A stretch of 64,000 nucleotides of DNA from contig MEHQ01002060.1 in NCBI GenBank assembly GCA_008828725.1, forward strand, positions 378,717 to 442,716, read 5' to 3'. This stretch comes from Saccharina japonica. Its lineage: Eukaryota; Sar; Phaeophyceae; Laminariales; Laminariaceae. A model generated the notes under the pieces. That model had not been told where the DNA came from, ran no database searches, and was given only the letters and a program-made list of their open reading frames with translations. A program made the translations under genes and the position numbers. Below, piece by piece: positions 1 through 15,000 of this stretch. Each line of letters opens with the position of its first letter. Position 1 is the first letter of the stretch.

Positions 1-34
1 GTACTTCGTCCGCAAAATATTTTTTTTCCCTCAC

Positions 35-3000
35 CTCTTCCTCCAGCGCGCTGAGGTCCCCATCCGTTGGCCCGTCCGACCCCCGCGCCGCCGGAAGCCT
101 GCTGATCATGCCGTCTACGTCCTTCAACATGTTGAGCACGGCGTCCGGCGACGACGCTTTCAACGAGGAAGCCGCCAGCTCGGGGTTCGGTGCGTGATCT
201 GCTGCCGGACCGTTGCTAGTGGATCCACCTTCGGGTGTAGTGGTCTGATCCGCGTTGGTGCCATCTTTTGGCGGTGAAGAAGATAAGCGGGAGCCGAGGG
301 GAAAAAAAAAAAAAACTGTTCACGGTTCAGGAGTTCTTGAAACACTCACGGGTCGGGTCAAATCGTGTTGAGTTTTGAGGTATGTTCGAAACCTCACGGG
401 TCGGGTCGGGTCGGGTCGGGTCGGGTCGGGTTAGGTGACCCCATCTGACCCGACTCTTGAGTTTTGACCCGGACCGTGAACAAACCTGAATATTTTAGTT
501 GTAGATTGAGGTGCTTGACGGGGTGATCGGATATTACATATATACTGTAGCTTCTTGTATGAATAGTTGATGGCTAGGCAGATGCCTCCTGGCTGCAGAG
601 GGGCGAAAGTCATCCCTCACCCAGGCAGATGATAAAAGTGCGGCAACGCCTGCCAGGTACCAGGAGGGGACACTTACTCATGCTCGATCGTAACGCCGAA
701 ACAGGGAAGACGGGACATCATGACACGATAATGAGCAGTGCAAAACGCGTGTGTATTTATACTTGCACGGCAAAAGCTTGCACCGTCTTCGCAAATAAAA
801 GGGTAGCATGCTGGGGTTTGCCCTATGTATATAAGGGGCTATATACACGCCATGCTGCCACGCGCCCTTCCCTGAATCCACCACAGACAGGTGTTACTTA
901 GGAAAAGGAAATTATGCCATGCCGCCTAAATACACCACACAATGGCTTTCACTCTTAGCTTCCAAGTTCGTGGGATCTATGAATACGTACCTTCGCGGTC
1001 GCGTCTCTGTTGCTGCTCCTCCCGCGCTGCCTCAGCAGCTACCAAATCGACCAGATCCAAGGTGACCCTGGGTGGGGGGGGAGGAAGGCTGGCGCCGCCG
1101 ATCCCGACGCCACCCCTTTCCGCATCAGCATCAGCGACCGATTTGCAGACATCCGCGTAGGCGTTCAGCTCTGCCGGGGACACGTACTCTCGCATCTCCG
1201 GCCACTCTGCCGGATCGAGAACCGGTTCCCAAAGATCACCTGGCGGACACGTTCGGTATGGGGAAGGCGCAGACAGTAGTGTGTTGTTTGTGACGCGTTG
1301 GATTATCCGTGGAGCGGCCGGGACCCGTACACGTGGATAAAGGTAATCCAGACGACTACCACGATGAAGGTAATTTTAGCTCTTGTTTTGTTTTATGTTT
1401 GCCATTCCAACAATGTGCAGCATGAGCATCTTCGTCATCAATTTTATCGCACGTCAAGTTACCAATTATCAATATTACGGGGAGCCATAGAAATACTACT
1501 GTCTGTTGTAGTATATTATCAGAACCCACGATGGACTCCTATGATTTACATACCCCCCTATGTTTTACATACCCCACTATTTTTTACATACCCCCTATGC
1601 TTTACATACCCCCCTATGTTTTACATGCCCCCTATGTTTTACGTACCCCCCCTATGTTTTACATACCCCCCTATGTTTTACATCGCCCCCTATGTTTTGC
1701 ATACCCCCCTATGTTTTGCATACGCCCCTACGTTTTACATACCCCCTATGTAACTCTGATTGCTATTTTACACCGTAATAGTATGAACTAATCTAATGTT
1801 TCTTTTAGGAAGCGATACTACATACGTCGTACCCTGGAATGCTTTTGCTCTGCAGGTAGAACATCTCCTTACGTATAAGAAAACATTGAAGCACGACACA
1901 AACATACGTGGCACGCTTATAAATACCTTGTGATGGGATGCACTCAGCCTTGTAAAGTCAAGGATCATTGGCATTAGAGCTGTGTTCGTACTATTCTCGA
2001 ACCCACAACAGGTTAAGAGCCTCGATGCCAACAAGGCATCCACATCAGGTTTAGAACCTCGTTACCACTGTCACATAGGAGTGCATCTATGATACACTTT
2101 CTGAGGTTATGATACTCACTTGAAAAACTCTATACTATTAGTAAGTCAGGAGTCATATTAGTAAGTCATTAGTGCTATTAGTAACTCATTAGTAATATTT
2201 AGTGAGTCATTAGTAATATTTAGTGAGTCATTATTAATAGTAATATTAGTAAGTCATTAGTGCTAATAGTAACTCATTAGTACTATTAGTAAGTCATTAG
2301 TACTATTAGTGAGTCATTAGTAATATTAGTAAGTCAATAGTACTATTATTAGGTCATTCGTACTATTGGTAAGTCACCCGAACAACGGCTTAACCCTAAG
2401 ATGAGCAATCAATCCATCCCATCATAACATGGTCATGGCCCACGAGGTCAACATCGAAAATGATTGTTAAAACAGACGATTTTGGGCAGTTTTGATATTA
2501 TTGATATGAATGCTTGAGAGGTCCCATCAGTGACAACCAACCATTGTTTACTTTCCCCCCCAAAAAGGTACAGTACCTCTTATCGATGTCCAAACCAAGA
2601 GCTAGCTCAACGTAATCGGTAGCCGGACTTTCAGGGCAACCCCGCCCCCCCCCCCCCCGCCCCCCCCCCCCCCCCCCCCCCCGCTCCTCCAAACCCACCT
2701 CCACCATCTCCACTCCCCCCAAGCTCGGCGTCTATCTCCCTCAGGCGCCGGTTGTCCGCAGCCACGGTTGCCAGTATCTCACGCTTGATGGACCTCAGGG
2801 CCATGAAGCGGCTGTTAAACCTCGAACGCATGGCATGCAGCGATTCCTCCAGAAGGACCATCTCTCGCTGCTTCTTGCTCACGTTGAGCTGCATCTCTTC
2901 GGGAACCTTGTGTAGCGTTACGGTGAGGGAGGGAGGGAGGGAGGGAGGGGGGGGGGGGGGGGGGTGGGGTGTGGGGGGTGTGAGGGGGGCGGTGGGGGGG

Positions 3001-6000
3001 GGGGGGAGGATGCTGCTCGAGTTTTTTTAAGAAAAATAAGAAAAACCTAAAAAAAAACAAGAAAATATACCGTGAGATCAAAAAGATAGATTTCGTTGAA
3101 AATCGTATTTTCTTTTGCGAGCTGCCTGTACTACTTTCACACCTGGGATGGACAGATAATCTACAGATAGATCATGATGTAGATAATATACAGATAGATC
3201 ATGACCTAAATCATCTACAGATAGATCATGATCTAGATCATCTACAGACAGATCATGATCTAGATCATCTACAGATAGATCGTGCTCTAGGTCATCTACA
3301 GATAGATCATGATCTAGATCATCTACAGATATATCATGATCTAGATGTTCTACAGATAGATCATGGTCTATATTATCTACAGATAGATCATGATCTAGAT
3401 CATCTACAGATACATCGTGATCTAGAAAAATCATGATCTAGATAATCTACAGATAGATCATGATCTAGATTATCTTGTTCCCCGCCTGCCGTTGAGAGAG
3501 GTAGTGCAGGATCTGCATAGTACAGATAGATCCAACCCAGGAAAACTGTGCTAGATTGTGCGGATTGTACGGGTCCCACCCGGCAACACGAGCTAGATCA
3601 TACAGATCATACAGATCATACAGATCATACCAGATCTGGAACACATCTTCCCGTTGAAAGATTTAGATCATGAAGTGTATACAAGAAAATCGGTTAGCTG
3701 TCCTAGGTGCGGGTGGATGGACACCAACGACAAACAACACGCCGACGTAAAATATTTGTACCAAGTATTCCCGTATTGTCGTCGTACGCACAAAATAGCT
3801 TCCATTTGTACGAATCCTTCCCGTGTACCCATAAAACCGCCTGCTTCTGCACGAAATCTTCCGGTATCCATGAAAAAACAAAAGATTGTGCTTGATCGAA
3901 TTCTTGAGAAATTGAGAGGGCAGAGGGAGGGACACTCCCGTAGTTTCACCAAGGTGGTCATCATTCAGCGTTTCCACCTTGCGGAGTGCAGTCGGCATTC
4001 GCCGTCGCGTCCCGCAGCTTTGTTAGAGGGAAATGCAGGGCGGTGGCCACTGCTGCCGCCCTCTGCGTGACTGCATGACTGCACGCCTGCATGACCCACC
4101 TCGTAGTCTTCGGACGACTTGAGCTTGTAGTCTCCCATGCTAGCGTTCGCGAGCGCGATAGTCGCCACGTCCCTACACATCGATACGATTCGAGGCACGG
4201 GGTTCGAGCAATGAGATGGCGGACACAAACAAAGCAAAGGGTTGAGTGGAACAGGTGACACCGCTCCAGCAAGCTCCTTTCACCGTGAGCAAAAAGGGGG
4301 CAACTTCCTTCTTATGCTTGGCGCTCGCTTACGGCGGCACTAAAGCCAGTTTGGCTAGGGTAGGCGTAAGAGCTGTTGTTCTTGTGGCGGTCGAATGGAA
4401 ACAAAGTGTCGATACAGATGCCGGTGTGGACGAGCAACGTTTCACTACTGTTCTAATGTTTGTTTCGACTGCCGCAAAAAGAGATAAGCTCCATCGATGG
4501 GTGCACGTAGCCTACGTACGTTGGCTATAAAAGTCGGAATGCACACCAATGGTCACAAGGTTCTAAGTTTCACAAACCTGAGTTTTATTTATGGCTAGCT
4601 AAATGAAGGGGATCACCACGCAACGGAGAGGTTTTGCCACTATTTCCTAGTATAAAGCAGGTGCGTTTGAATACCCCATGCATGGGCAAACAGCTGAAAC
4701 AAAGACATACATACGAACTCTCTTACAGTACTGTAGTGAGCAAGCAAAAAATAAACAAGCAAACATATATATCATACATGTGTTGTGTTTTTTTCTGGAT
4801 GGTACTATGCATGCCATGCAGAATGGGTGATCAAAGGAACTACAAGTATAGTATGATACAGTAGTAGCGCTGCAGCCGATCAAAGAAAGCACCGAACAGC
4901 TGACCCCCTCCACATGCACCGAACAGCGAGGGCTACGTACGAGTATAGGGGTACCAGGTACTAATGTTTCGGAAGGTCCTACAACCGTTTTCAAACCACT
5001 AAGTGTAAGGTGAGCCCCTATGGTCTAAGTACACACCCTCCCCGGGAAGGTAAGCTCCATTTGATGTTGATATCTTACAGCAGTCCAAAACGAGTATTAA
5101 AAATCCCTCTTTTTTTTGTCTCGAAACAAATGGTATAATCTCGCAAAACACAAAATGGTCAAATGTTGCCAAACGCAAAATGGTGCTCCAACGATACAAT
5201 GGCCGGGGTGCAGTACAACAGTAGTAGTCCCTCAATCGAACAGAGAGAGCCTCGTCAATCACACACATGTATTCGGCCAAATATCGGTACTCGTACTCAT
5301 ACCTCTATCCTCTATCGTAATAAGGTTCTTACCGGGGATCGTCGGCATCCTCCGCGGGTTTGGCCTGTCGCAGTTTCGCCAGCGCCGTCTGTCGGGCGTG
5401 CCGCTTCGCCTTGCGGGCCTCGAACGTCGACACCTGAAACCGTCGACACAAACGGTTACATGTAACCGTCATTTTTTATCAACTCACTCTCCAAAATCAC
5501 AACATCGAGAGCAAACGGAACGAACGCCCCCGAGGTAACGGGGGGTTGACGCTTCTTCTCCTTACCGGCCTCGAACGTCAACACATGAAACCGCTAAAAA
5601 ACGGTTACCTGAAACCGTCATTAATTCCAACCGCAACATGCGACTACGACCGACACGAACGCTCCAAAGCATCCCACAAGGATCACATCCATAACTTGGC
5701 TCGACATAACGTGGAAACCCGCCACAGCAGCAGTAACAATACCAGCAGCCCAAGACGTGCTGAACACACGAGCGACCATTAGCCAGGGACCACCCCCAAC
5801 ACAGCCGGCTACGTACGAACATTTTTACGTGGCGGAAATCATGCGCCTGTACTTACGAGGTAGGTATGTATGTAGAGCTACAAAACATACCGCATGTGGG
5901 TATAAAAACGGTCAGAGTTGCTTCGTTTCTGTACCTTTTTCACACCTCAGGAAAATCATGGTATATCTATCTATCTACAGATCATCTAGATCATCTAGTT

Positions 6001-9000
6001 CCTGACCTGCCGTTGCGAGAGGTTGTGGAGGATCTATCTGCATCCTTTGTAGTTTGTAGTACATATCCAACCCAGGAAACATGTGCTAGATCATGCAGGC
6101 TATACGGCTCCCACCCGGCAACACGAACTAGATCATACAGATCGTACAGATCATACAGATAATACAGATCATACAGATCATACGGATCATACAAGATCGG
6201 GAATATATGTCCGCCTTGGAATATCTAGATCACGCAGTAAAACTCGATGATCTGTCCGAGGTGCGTACCTTTTCTTCGCTGCCTCCGCTCCCCTCCGTAG
6301 CTGGCCCCGCGCCCGCAGAGCTTCCCCCTCCACCAGAAATGGCGTTGACGTCTGCTGTAGACAGCGCCCCCTGCGCACCTACCAAGCCTGACGACGAGAG
6401 CCCCTCCTTGGAAACGAGAGATACAGCAGGGCACGAAATAGTTTGGGCATGGGCAAGGGAGGGGGTTGTGAAACGTGAACGTTGCATTGGACACATTGCA
6501 TTGGACAAGTCACTGCTGATTCCCACTTATTATGTGATGTAAATTGCTTCAGGGAAGATGGATGGTGCTGCTGGTCTGCATGATCTATATATGGCTCATG
6601 CACTATATGCCTGCTGGGCAACTACTAAATCTGACGCTGATAGGACCCGCCTTCGAAACGAGAGACGCAACAAGGCACGACAGACAGCGTTTGGGAACGA
6701 ACAGGGGTGCAAAACGTTTAATACCATCCCCGATCAAGAATGTAGACATTTCCGGAGTGCCGCACCTACCAAACTTGACAATGGAAAAAAGGAGAGAGAC
6801 ACATCAGGACGGGCAAGATTTTGGGCACGGGAGGGCGGGGCGGGGGGGGGTGTACTGACGGCGGGGGGGCGTGAAAACACAACACGCACATCGGGCAGAT
6901 CGCATACCGATCTCCACTTAACGATCTAGATTTTTCAGAGCAGATAGATTACTGATCTGTGTGATCTATATCTCAAGTGCAATGCCCCTCTGTGCACCTT
7001 CACATTCCAATTGTTCGTTAAATCGTATCAGCAATGACGGTTACACAAGTTGTACCTTCACATTCCAATTGTTCGTTTCATCGTGTCAGCAATGACGGTT
7101 ACACAACTTGTAGAGGGTTGCGTATCTACTAAACCTTACGATGATAGGGTCCGGCTTCAGACGAGAGACACAACAGGGCACGATAGATAGTGTTTTCGCA
7201 CTGGCGGGAGGGGGTGAAACGTCAACGTTTTCTATCGTTCACGATCAAGAATGCCGAAAATACTGCAATGCCTCAGACTAGGCACTTGCTGTGCCGCGAC
7301 AAAATCGCCTCTTAACACTTAACACCAGGTACGAGGTATGTCTCGACAGTCGCCGGCATGAACGAACGTCCGTCTATGTCCCGTGTTCGCGTGTTCAAGA
7401 TCGAGCCATGACACTACGTACAGTGCGGTTGATAGCCCTTTACAGTGCGGTTCCACTACAGTGCGGTTCGACTACAGTGTGGTTCGACTACAGTGCGGTT
7501 CCAATACAGTGCGGTGCCATTACAGTGCGGTTCGACTACAGTGCGGTACCACTACAGTGCGGTGCCATTACAGTACGGTAGATGGCACTACAGTGCGGTG
7601 GGGGGAGTACTTGTCTGACGGAAGGAACTACTCGATATCTTCGCAATCCCGGTATCGTACGTACTGCAAATGCTATTACAAATACTTTTGTAGTCGGGTT
7701 ACGCTTGGGTTTGTTCAAAAGTCGGGGGATTTTTGGCGAGGCATACGAAAGCTCCTCAAGTTGGAAACCCGAAAAAAAAGGTACTGTACCTCCATGATTC
7801 AGTACTCCGGAAAGGAAGGGCTACGCGAAACTGCCTTCCCCCCAGCCCCGTGCGCCCCTTTGCCCCCCCTTTGCCCCGCTTTCAATTGCAACCACATTTT
7901 TGTGGACAAAGTACCTGGAGTTACAGCTGAATGGTTTTTTCAGTGTTCACTGTTGAGGCTTTGTCACCTCGCTCGCCGCTAGCGCCAGCCCTAGGCCTTT
8001 ACCAAAAACAGAACTAGTTGTACCACCCTCTTCTGATGTTCGCTATGGTCAGTATGATACCAAATATGTGACACTCGAGCAGATGATGCGATCGGCATTC
8101 GTGGCGACATGCTTGAACCAGCCTGGAAAACTGTTGAGAGGTTATTGTCACCTCGCTCATGCTTTCTCCGTCAAAGTCCGCCTGGGCGATCATGTTCTCC
8201 CTCTCCTCGTTCCGAATCTGCTTGTGCACGCCGTCTAGCAGCTCCTGCAGACCGGGGCTGGTTTTTTCTACTCTAAAGCTGCTTGTCTGTTTTTCGCGGC
8301 GGCGGCGGCGGCGGCGGCGGCCAACGCGCCGAATCGAGGGTGTGGGCAGAGAGAGAGAGAAATAGAGAGAGATTAGGCAACGGAAAATAAGCCAAACATA
8401 GATTTCTCGTTTCATTTTCACAGAATCCTACGGCAGCAGTGTAGCAGCGCTTCTTCCGATAGGGAAAATTGATGTGAAATTTCAAGCTTGAAATTGAGAG
8501 TTATAAACACCATTTCACGGCTACTGGTACGTATACCGTAGACATATAATATCTACAATAATAATAAGTCTATTTCCAAAAGTAAGTTTGGTGCTTGAAA
8601 CGTAGGTTGGTGCACTTCTCTAAGGAGGGGATGAAAAAAAGACAAAGCTTGTGCGATAGGCAGACAAGTTCGTACGTATGGCGATTACGTTTTGGATGTT
8701 CGGCTTATGTTATGGTGTTTTGGATGTTCTATTATTCCAACGCATTCCTCGTCAGAAGTGGCATGTGCAAGACACCTAAGCCTACGAAAAAGGCGTTATT
8801 AACGGACGGAGGACGCGTTTTTTCCAGGGTTCTTCACGGGTCATGACGTCATAATTACCTCGGGTCGGGTCGGGTCGGGTCGGGTCTGATCGGGAGGTTT
8901 TCCAAATCTCACGGGTCGGGCCAGGTCACCCGGGCTCGACCGGCCCGATCCGATCCGCGAGATTTGACCCGACTCGTGAACAGCCCTTTCTTGTTTTTTT

Positions 9001-12000
9001 TTCTGTTTTGAAGCTACCTACGTACAGGATTGACGAAGAACGCTGCTATTGCCATTGCTCGTAGCAAACACCGACTTCGGTCGTTGCACTCGCGCCGTTG
9101 GCGTTTAGCTCCAGCTTGCGTGCATGCTATGCTAAGCCCAAACAATCTACACTTTCCGGGTGGTGGTTGTTTTGACGCTACCGTGCTGACACCTGACACC
9201 TACCAGGTACGTCTCACCAGCAAGTTAGTTTTTCCTCGTTCATAATGAAACCCAACGCAACGCCTACCAGACTGAAACCGCAAAGCCGGAGCCAGCTCTT
9301 TCGATTTACGAACTCGTGAAAGCCTTTCAGAACTGCAAAACAAAAAAACGTATCCCCACATTTCGTAACTCCAAGTAGTTTGTAAAACAAAACAAGAGGT
9401 GCAGATAAACAAAAAGGGGTTCAAGATCGCTTCGCTTCGCAGCAAGGAGCAGAAGAACGGAGAAGACATGCCGCACCTCGTAGTCCCATTGCAGCGCCCT
9501 TAATGTGATGCACTCCATCTCCACGTTGTCGGTGAAACGGCTCCGAAGCTGGTACAGCAGGAGAAGGAAGTGTCGGTAGTTGGAGCGCTTGCGTTGCTAG
9601 CGGTTTTCAAGGCATTCCTCGATACCGTTGAGTACATATGGCCAACCCCCCCTCCCTCCTCCCTCCTTCCTTTAGCCTCCATTGTATTCCCACAACCAAG
9701 TTGAGACATTCGTGTTATGATAGGTATGTACGTACACTAGGTCTACTCTAAGCCAATTGGCTGCTGCGCTCGCTGGAAGTACACACCCGGGTACGTATAT
9801 GTGCCTGTCCGCAGCTAAGGTGAGACAATGTTTTGTTCGATACGTACCGTAGGTATTATCCGAAGCCAGTTGGCTCTTGTTGCGCTTGCTAAAAGATGCG
9901 ACCGTGAGGGGAAAGAGGAAGGGAGGGTACTACTAAAAAAACTACAGTCAACTCGGACCGGGTCCCCGTCTCGATCGAAACGCGACCTAACCACCCTCTC
10001 CTCCCCTCCTGTGACCTTTTATGGTCCGTCTACTCTTCACAAGCACAGCGAATTGTGCGACAAGCGTTCGACATACCTTGGCGAGATGGAGCTCTGATTC
10101 TTCCTTGGAGTATTCAAGCTCCCGCTTAACCTGGCTCGGCACGAAAAATCGGGAGACAAACGAGTAAAATTTTGGCAGTTACGTGCAAAAAGCGAGCGAC
10201 GGCACCGCTGAGGATAGCAATATTTTTACCCCTTTTCGTTTTGCCCAATGGCGCATACGCAAGACACCACAGGTAGAGATACGTTTAGCTCCACCGCGCC
10301 CAAAATGCCCGTGTATTGAGGCGATTAGCTCGTATTCATAGGCATTTTTTTAACTTTGCCAGACTTGAAGCAAAAAAACTAAAATGGACCACGTACTACT
10401 GGATAACACCGTTCAGTCCCTGAATAAATCGTACTACGTACGTCAACTATTTTTCCAACCACGCGGCGTTTTTTTTTCGGGGGAGGGGGGATAGCACCGA
10501 ACTCTTCTACGGATCCTCCTCTTTCGAGGACCTCCATACTATTAGTAAGTAAAAAACGATTTTTAGTCACTCTCACGTGTTACGGGGGGGCATAGTAATC
10601 TGGACCAAATATGCTTAGTAGAAATACTGGAATATGCCACGCTATCCCGAACTATAAGCACCGTTTTTATTTACTATTAGTGTGAAAAAGGTGCTTATAT
10701 TTCGGTACAGAGTGGTACTAAGTATAGGTTTTTATGGTCCTCCGTAATAGCCCCCACCCTTACCTCCAACTCGGCGGGCGGGGGGGGTGTCGAAAGGCAA
10801 GGTTCCCTCCCGGGGACGAGTTTCTTGATCCCTGGGTATACATATATATATATATATAACATCGCCCGACAAAACGGCATATACCTGATAAAATCTTATG
10901 CTTGATATAAGCCAATTCTGGTACGGAATCTGATGGGCCAATATATATATATTACCAGGCGCCTCGAAACGAAAAGTAGTGTGAGATACACACCCGTATT
11001 CATACTATTTTGGGGGCGGAAAAACCCCGCCCACCCCCGTCTGCGAGAAAATTATGGGAGGGGGTAAAAAAGCGCAACCAGCCCCTTCCGTAGCACTCTT
11101 CGTGTAATTGTTGCACTAGTACGATAGAGGCAGAAAAAATTGGCTGAAGTGTTTTCGGAATAATCTACTAGTAATAGTATGCTCCTTAACCCTTTTAGGA
11201 CTGCAGTCCCTTTTCGGGGACAAACCCGTCTAATTGTAAGTAATTTGTCCCCAAAACGGGACTGCAGTCCTAAAAGGGGTTAACCCGAAATCTTGGGACT
11301 TGCACCCATTCTCGTGTTGTAATATTGTTTATTGTGTGCTTGGGCCACGGTATTGTGCATCGGGTACGAAAAAAAGTAGTTTCGTCCAAAATCCTTTTTT
11401 TGGGGGTGACATATAGAGCTCCTCAAGTGACCACCCTTTTAAGGCAAAAACATGGTGCACCTCTACCGTACCATGCGACCGGGGGGGGGGGGGGGGTACT
11501 TCATTTCATGCATGGGCGTAGTCGTATGACCATAGACCCTCGCATCCCTACAATGCCGGGACGGAGCATGTCGGGTTTTCCCCGACCAGGCAGACATTGC
11601 TAGCTAGCACCAAGTGCGAAGCGCCATGAGGTGTTGGGCGAGTCGCATGAAAGATGAGCTGCATCCTACTAAGAACGCATGAAGGGTCAGCTGCATCCTA
11701 CTAAAAACCGCTCGTGAGGCGGACATGCATATGGATGGCAGCTGGGGGGGGGGGGGGGGGTGTCGGGAGAGCCCCACCTCTTCGCACAGCTCTTTCCCTT
11801 GCCGTTCCAGCATCTCCTCGTACCCGGGGTCGACCAGCAGGTCGGCGTCCGTGAGGCGTTCTCCTGGAGGGGCGGATGCGTTTTCGTCTACCAGCCGCCG
11901 GAACTCCGCCTGTTCGCACGAGCGGTTGTTACCCCATCAAAGAGAGGGTCGTCGATGATGAAATCGAACAGGGTCGCAACGTTAGCCAGTGAGTTTGAGT

Positions 12001-15000
12001 TGCGAAACAGCGTAAAAACAAAAGCCCGCACGTATGATATATAGCATGCTCGACCTGGAAGAAGTATCACGTTGATCTCACACCTTGTGAAGATGAGTTT
12101 CGAATTTTGTCGACCTCACACCGCTCCAGCGTCTGCTTAATCTATACCAGGTGCCTGGTACCAGTTTTTTTTGTTTTTAAACATGAAAAGTTGGGTGGGA
12201 TGATGGGTGAGGAGAAGGGCGTGTACACGTATACACCCCTTTGTCTGGTCGAGCCGACTCGCTTGTCGTAAACGATGCTTGTCATAATGATAGTCTGCAA
12301 CCAGCGGCTTTGGGTACAAACTACGTGAAATTAGTGTGTACAGTTATTAGGATAGGGAAAGGGGTTACGCATGCTTTGCCGAGGCCGTTTTATGGCGTCT
12401 AAGGACTTAAAAAACACGTTTTCATGCGCAATGTGATCGATCAATTGCCCTAAGCTTGCGTCGAATGTTCAGCAGATGTCAGTGGAAGGAAAGGGTCGTC
12501 CACTGTGCTTGGTTTCGTGGGTTCAGTAGTTGATATTTCGTGGCCACCCACCCCTACCGTGCCGATGACACAAAAAAACGTTTCGCGAAAAAAAAACGTT
12601 CCAGCCTCCGAACCTCGGATAGTAACTTCGGAGGCTGCATATGGCACAGGGTTCAATTCAGCCTCCATTCCCACTGCTCGTCGATATGCATCGATTTTTT
12701 ATTTGGAACACAACTCTGCAACTTCTCCTTATCGCGTCTGGCCATCGTCAATCACCTGCATCTGCCGAATCACCGCGCGAACCCCTTCCTTCTTCGCCTC
12801 AGCTGCCATCCGCCTGCGATGCAGAACGGCATATATGGTAAGGAGTACATCGTCTCCGAAACAACAAACTGTATTTCTTATTTCACTCCCCCCCCCCTTA
12901 TCAAAAGTGTATCTTCCCCGTCCTGCTCTTCGTTTCTGTCGCCAGCTTGTGTGTCAAGCACAAGAAAAAAAACGGAGGAAAAAGAAACACGAACTCTCCA
13001 CTCTTAAAGCAAAACAACTTGCCTGGTGCTAATTGAAAACGGGTTGTTGAACATCAAATTCACGTTCACAGCAGTATACAAAACAAAATCGGTGCGTAGC
13101 ATACATACGAAAGCTGTCAAGATGAAAACAGGTTCTTGTGCATGCTGGCTGCGTACGTAGCACACGAAAACCAGGGGGGTGGTCAAGAAGCTATTAATAG
13201 CAGGTTCTTGCGCATGCTGGCTGCGTATGCAGCTTACGAAATCTAGGGTTTGGCGGGTAGCGCGAAATCGAAACGAACGCCTTGCCACCGACCGCGGCGG
13301 CAGCAAATTGCTACAGGCCTCACCTACGAAAACAAGCGATGCCGCTCGTTTTTGGTATAATTCGGATTTTTCGGCTCACACGAACACTGATACTATCACT
13401 GCCGATGTTGCATTATTCCTACAATGTTGGCGTACGTACGTACGTACAGCATAAGCGCTCACAAAAAGTAGTTTTACGGCTGTAACCCTCATTAGTTCAT
13501 TCATGACTCGCTGTTCATAGTTGGACTCCGGTAGGGCGCACGAGCTGCCGGTTCTGGTTCTGCAGAGTTTACCTGTTGTCGTCTTCGGTTTTGAGCTTGT
13601 CCTCCTGAATGGAGTACGCCGCGTCGTCTACTATGTCTGGAGCCTCCTCCTCTATCAAGGGCGCCTCGCTGCCGTAGCCTTGAGCTACCGGTTGCACCTG
13701 CCACAGATAAAAACCACCATCGTTTGGCTGCAGGCACCCTATATTCACAGGAGAGTGACACAGCAGCAGTAGCCTCGGTCCCGAATCACGGATGCCCGCT
13801 TCCGAGTCACCCCCCTCCACCCCCTCCCCGTGCTACTATAGAAGGCGTGTCTATGCCGACGAACGCGAGGCCAGTCGCAACAGGAAGTTGCCATATATAC
13901 CACGGAAAATTCCGCCGTCGAGCGCCTAACTGTTGGAGGTGTCTCTATTAGGAGTACAGAGGAACGGTGCTCCGTGTCGAAATTGATGCGTGGTCAATGG
14001 TCAAATGGCTAAGGCAAGCAATACATAAGTACGCCCCCCCCCCCCCCAATCTCAGGGTCTATGGTCATACGACTACGGCCGTGCACGACATGAGTACCCC
14101 CCACCCCTTCTCGGCTAGAAAAACGTGTCTGACTATCTGGATGGAAACATGGCCAGTCGAACACGCTCTGATTATCCCGCGAGAACAATCTTGACACACC
14201 AACAATAACTCATACTTCGTACGAACACTACGGTAAGATAGTTAGACAGGAGTCCTTTGTCCCGTATTGGGATAACTTAAAAGTAAAAGGTGGTAGTTCG
14301 CACACCTTGTGAATATCCCGGGGAGGGAAACATTTTTACATTTCAAGGAAAATACACGATGAATCCCACAGGAGGAGTATTTCACACCTCGGGCAGATCA
14401 TCTACAGATAGATCATATAGATCACTCCCACTCGTGTAGATGATCTAGATCTTTAAGGGAAGACATGTTACTGATCTGTATGATCTACTTCATGTTACCG
14501 GCTGAGAGCCGGGTAATCTGCACGATCTAGGGCACATTTCCTGGTTTGGAATTGTGCTATACAGATCCTGCACAACATCTTGCTACGGCAGGCTAGTATG
14601 TAGATGACCTAAATGATCTGTAGATACACAGATAGATAGATCATGATCTGTCCGAGGTGTGGACTATTTTCCTCACCGGCGTGAAGCCCTCAAGCTCAGC
14701 CACGGCCCCCTGCCCATCGTCCATGTACTCGCTCAAGAAAGCGGGTGGCTCGACGGGTTCGGTTGCCAAAGGGGCTGGGGGGGGCTCTCTGGCGGGTGAT
14801 TTTCCGCGCTGCTTGCCCCTGTCGCGCACGATGCCACACACGTTTTTTCATTGCGCTTTAAAAGCAATGGTTGACTGAGGAAGAGCGGGCATTGTCGGAG
14901 GTGTACTAGTTTTTTTTGGCATCACGTTTACTTTTCAGCTTTCTGAACAAGGCGTGGTCACAGCTGTTTTTCCTCTCGGTCGTGTGCATCGCATCGGGGA

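Noticed and set aside
388..430. Telomere-like (GGGTC)n repeat
   Set aside because: The same motif recurs in three internal hAT-like elements, and the array is short and interstitial.
1298..1791. Open frames rich in TYPPMFYIPP-like repeats (also at 60027-60407)
   Set aside because: They are translations of the CCCCCTATGTTTTACATA minisatellite in introns, with no splice or family support.
3165..3480. CRISPR-like regular array
   Set aside because: The units are contiguous palindromic repeats with no unique spacers, inside a eukaryotic MITE.
5932..6274. True introner (the whole intron created by the element)
   Set aside because: The intron extends about 500 bp beyond the element to its acceptor, so the element explains only the donor side.
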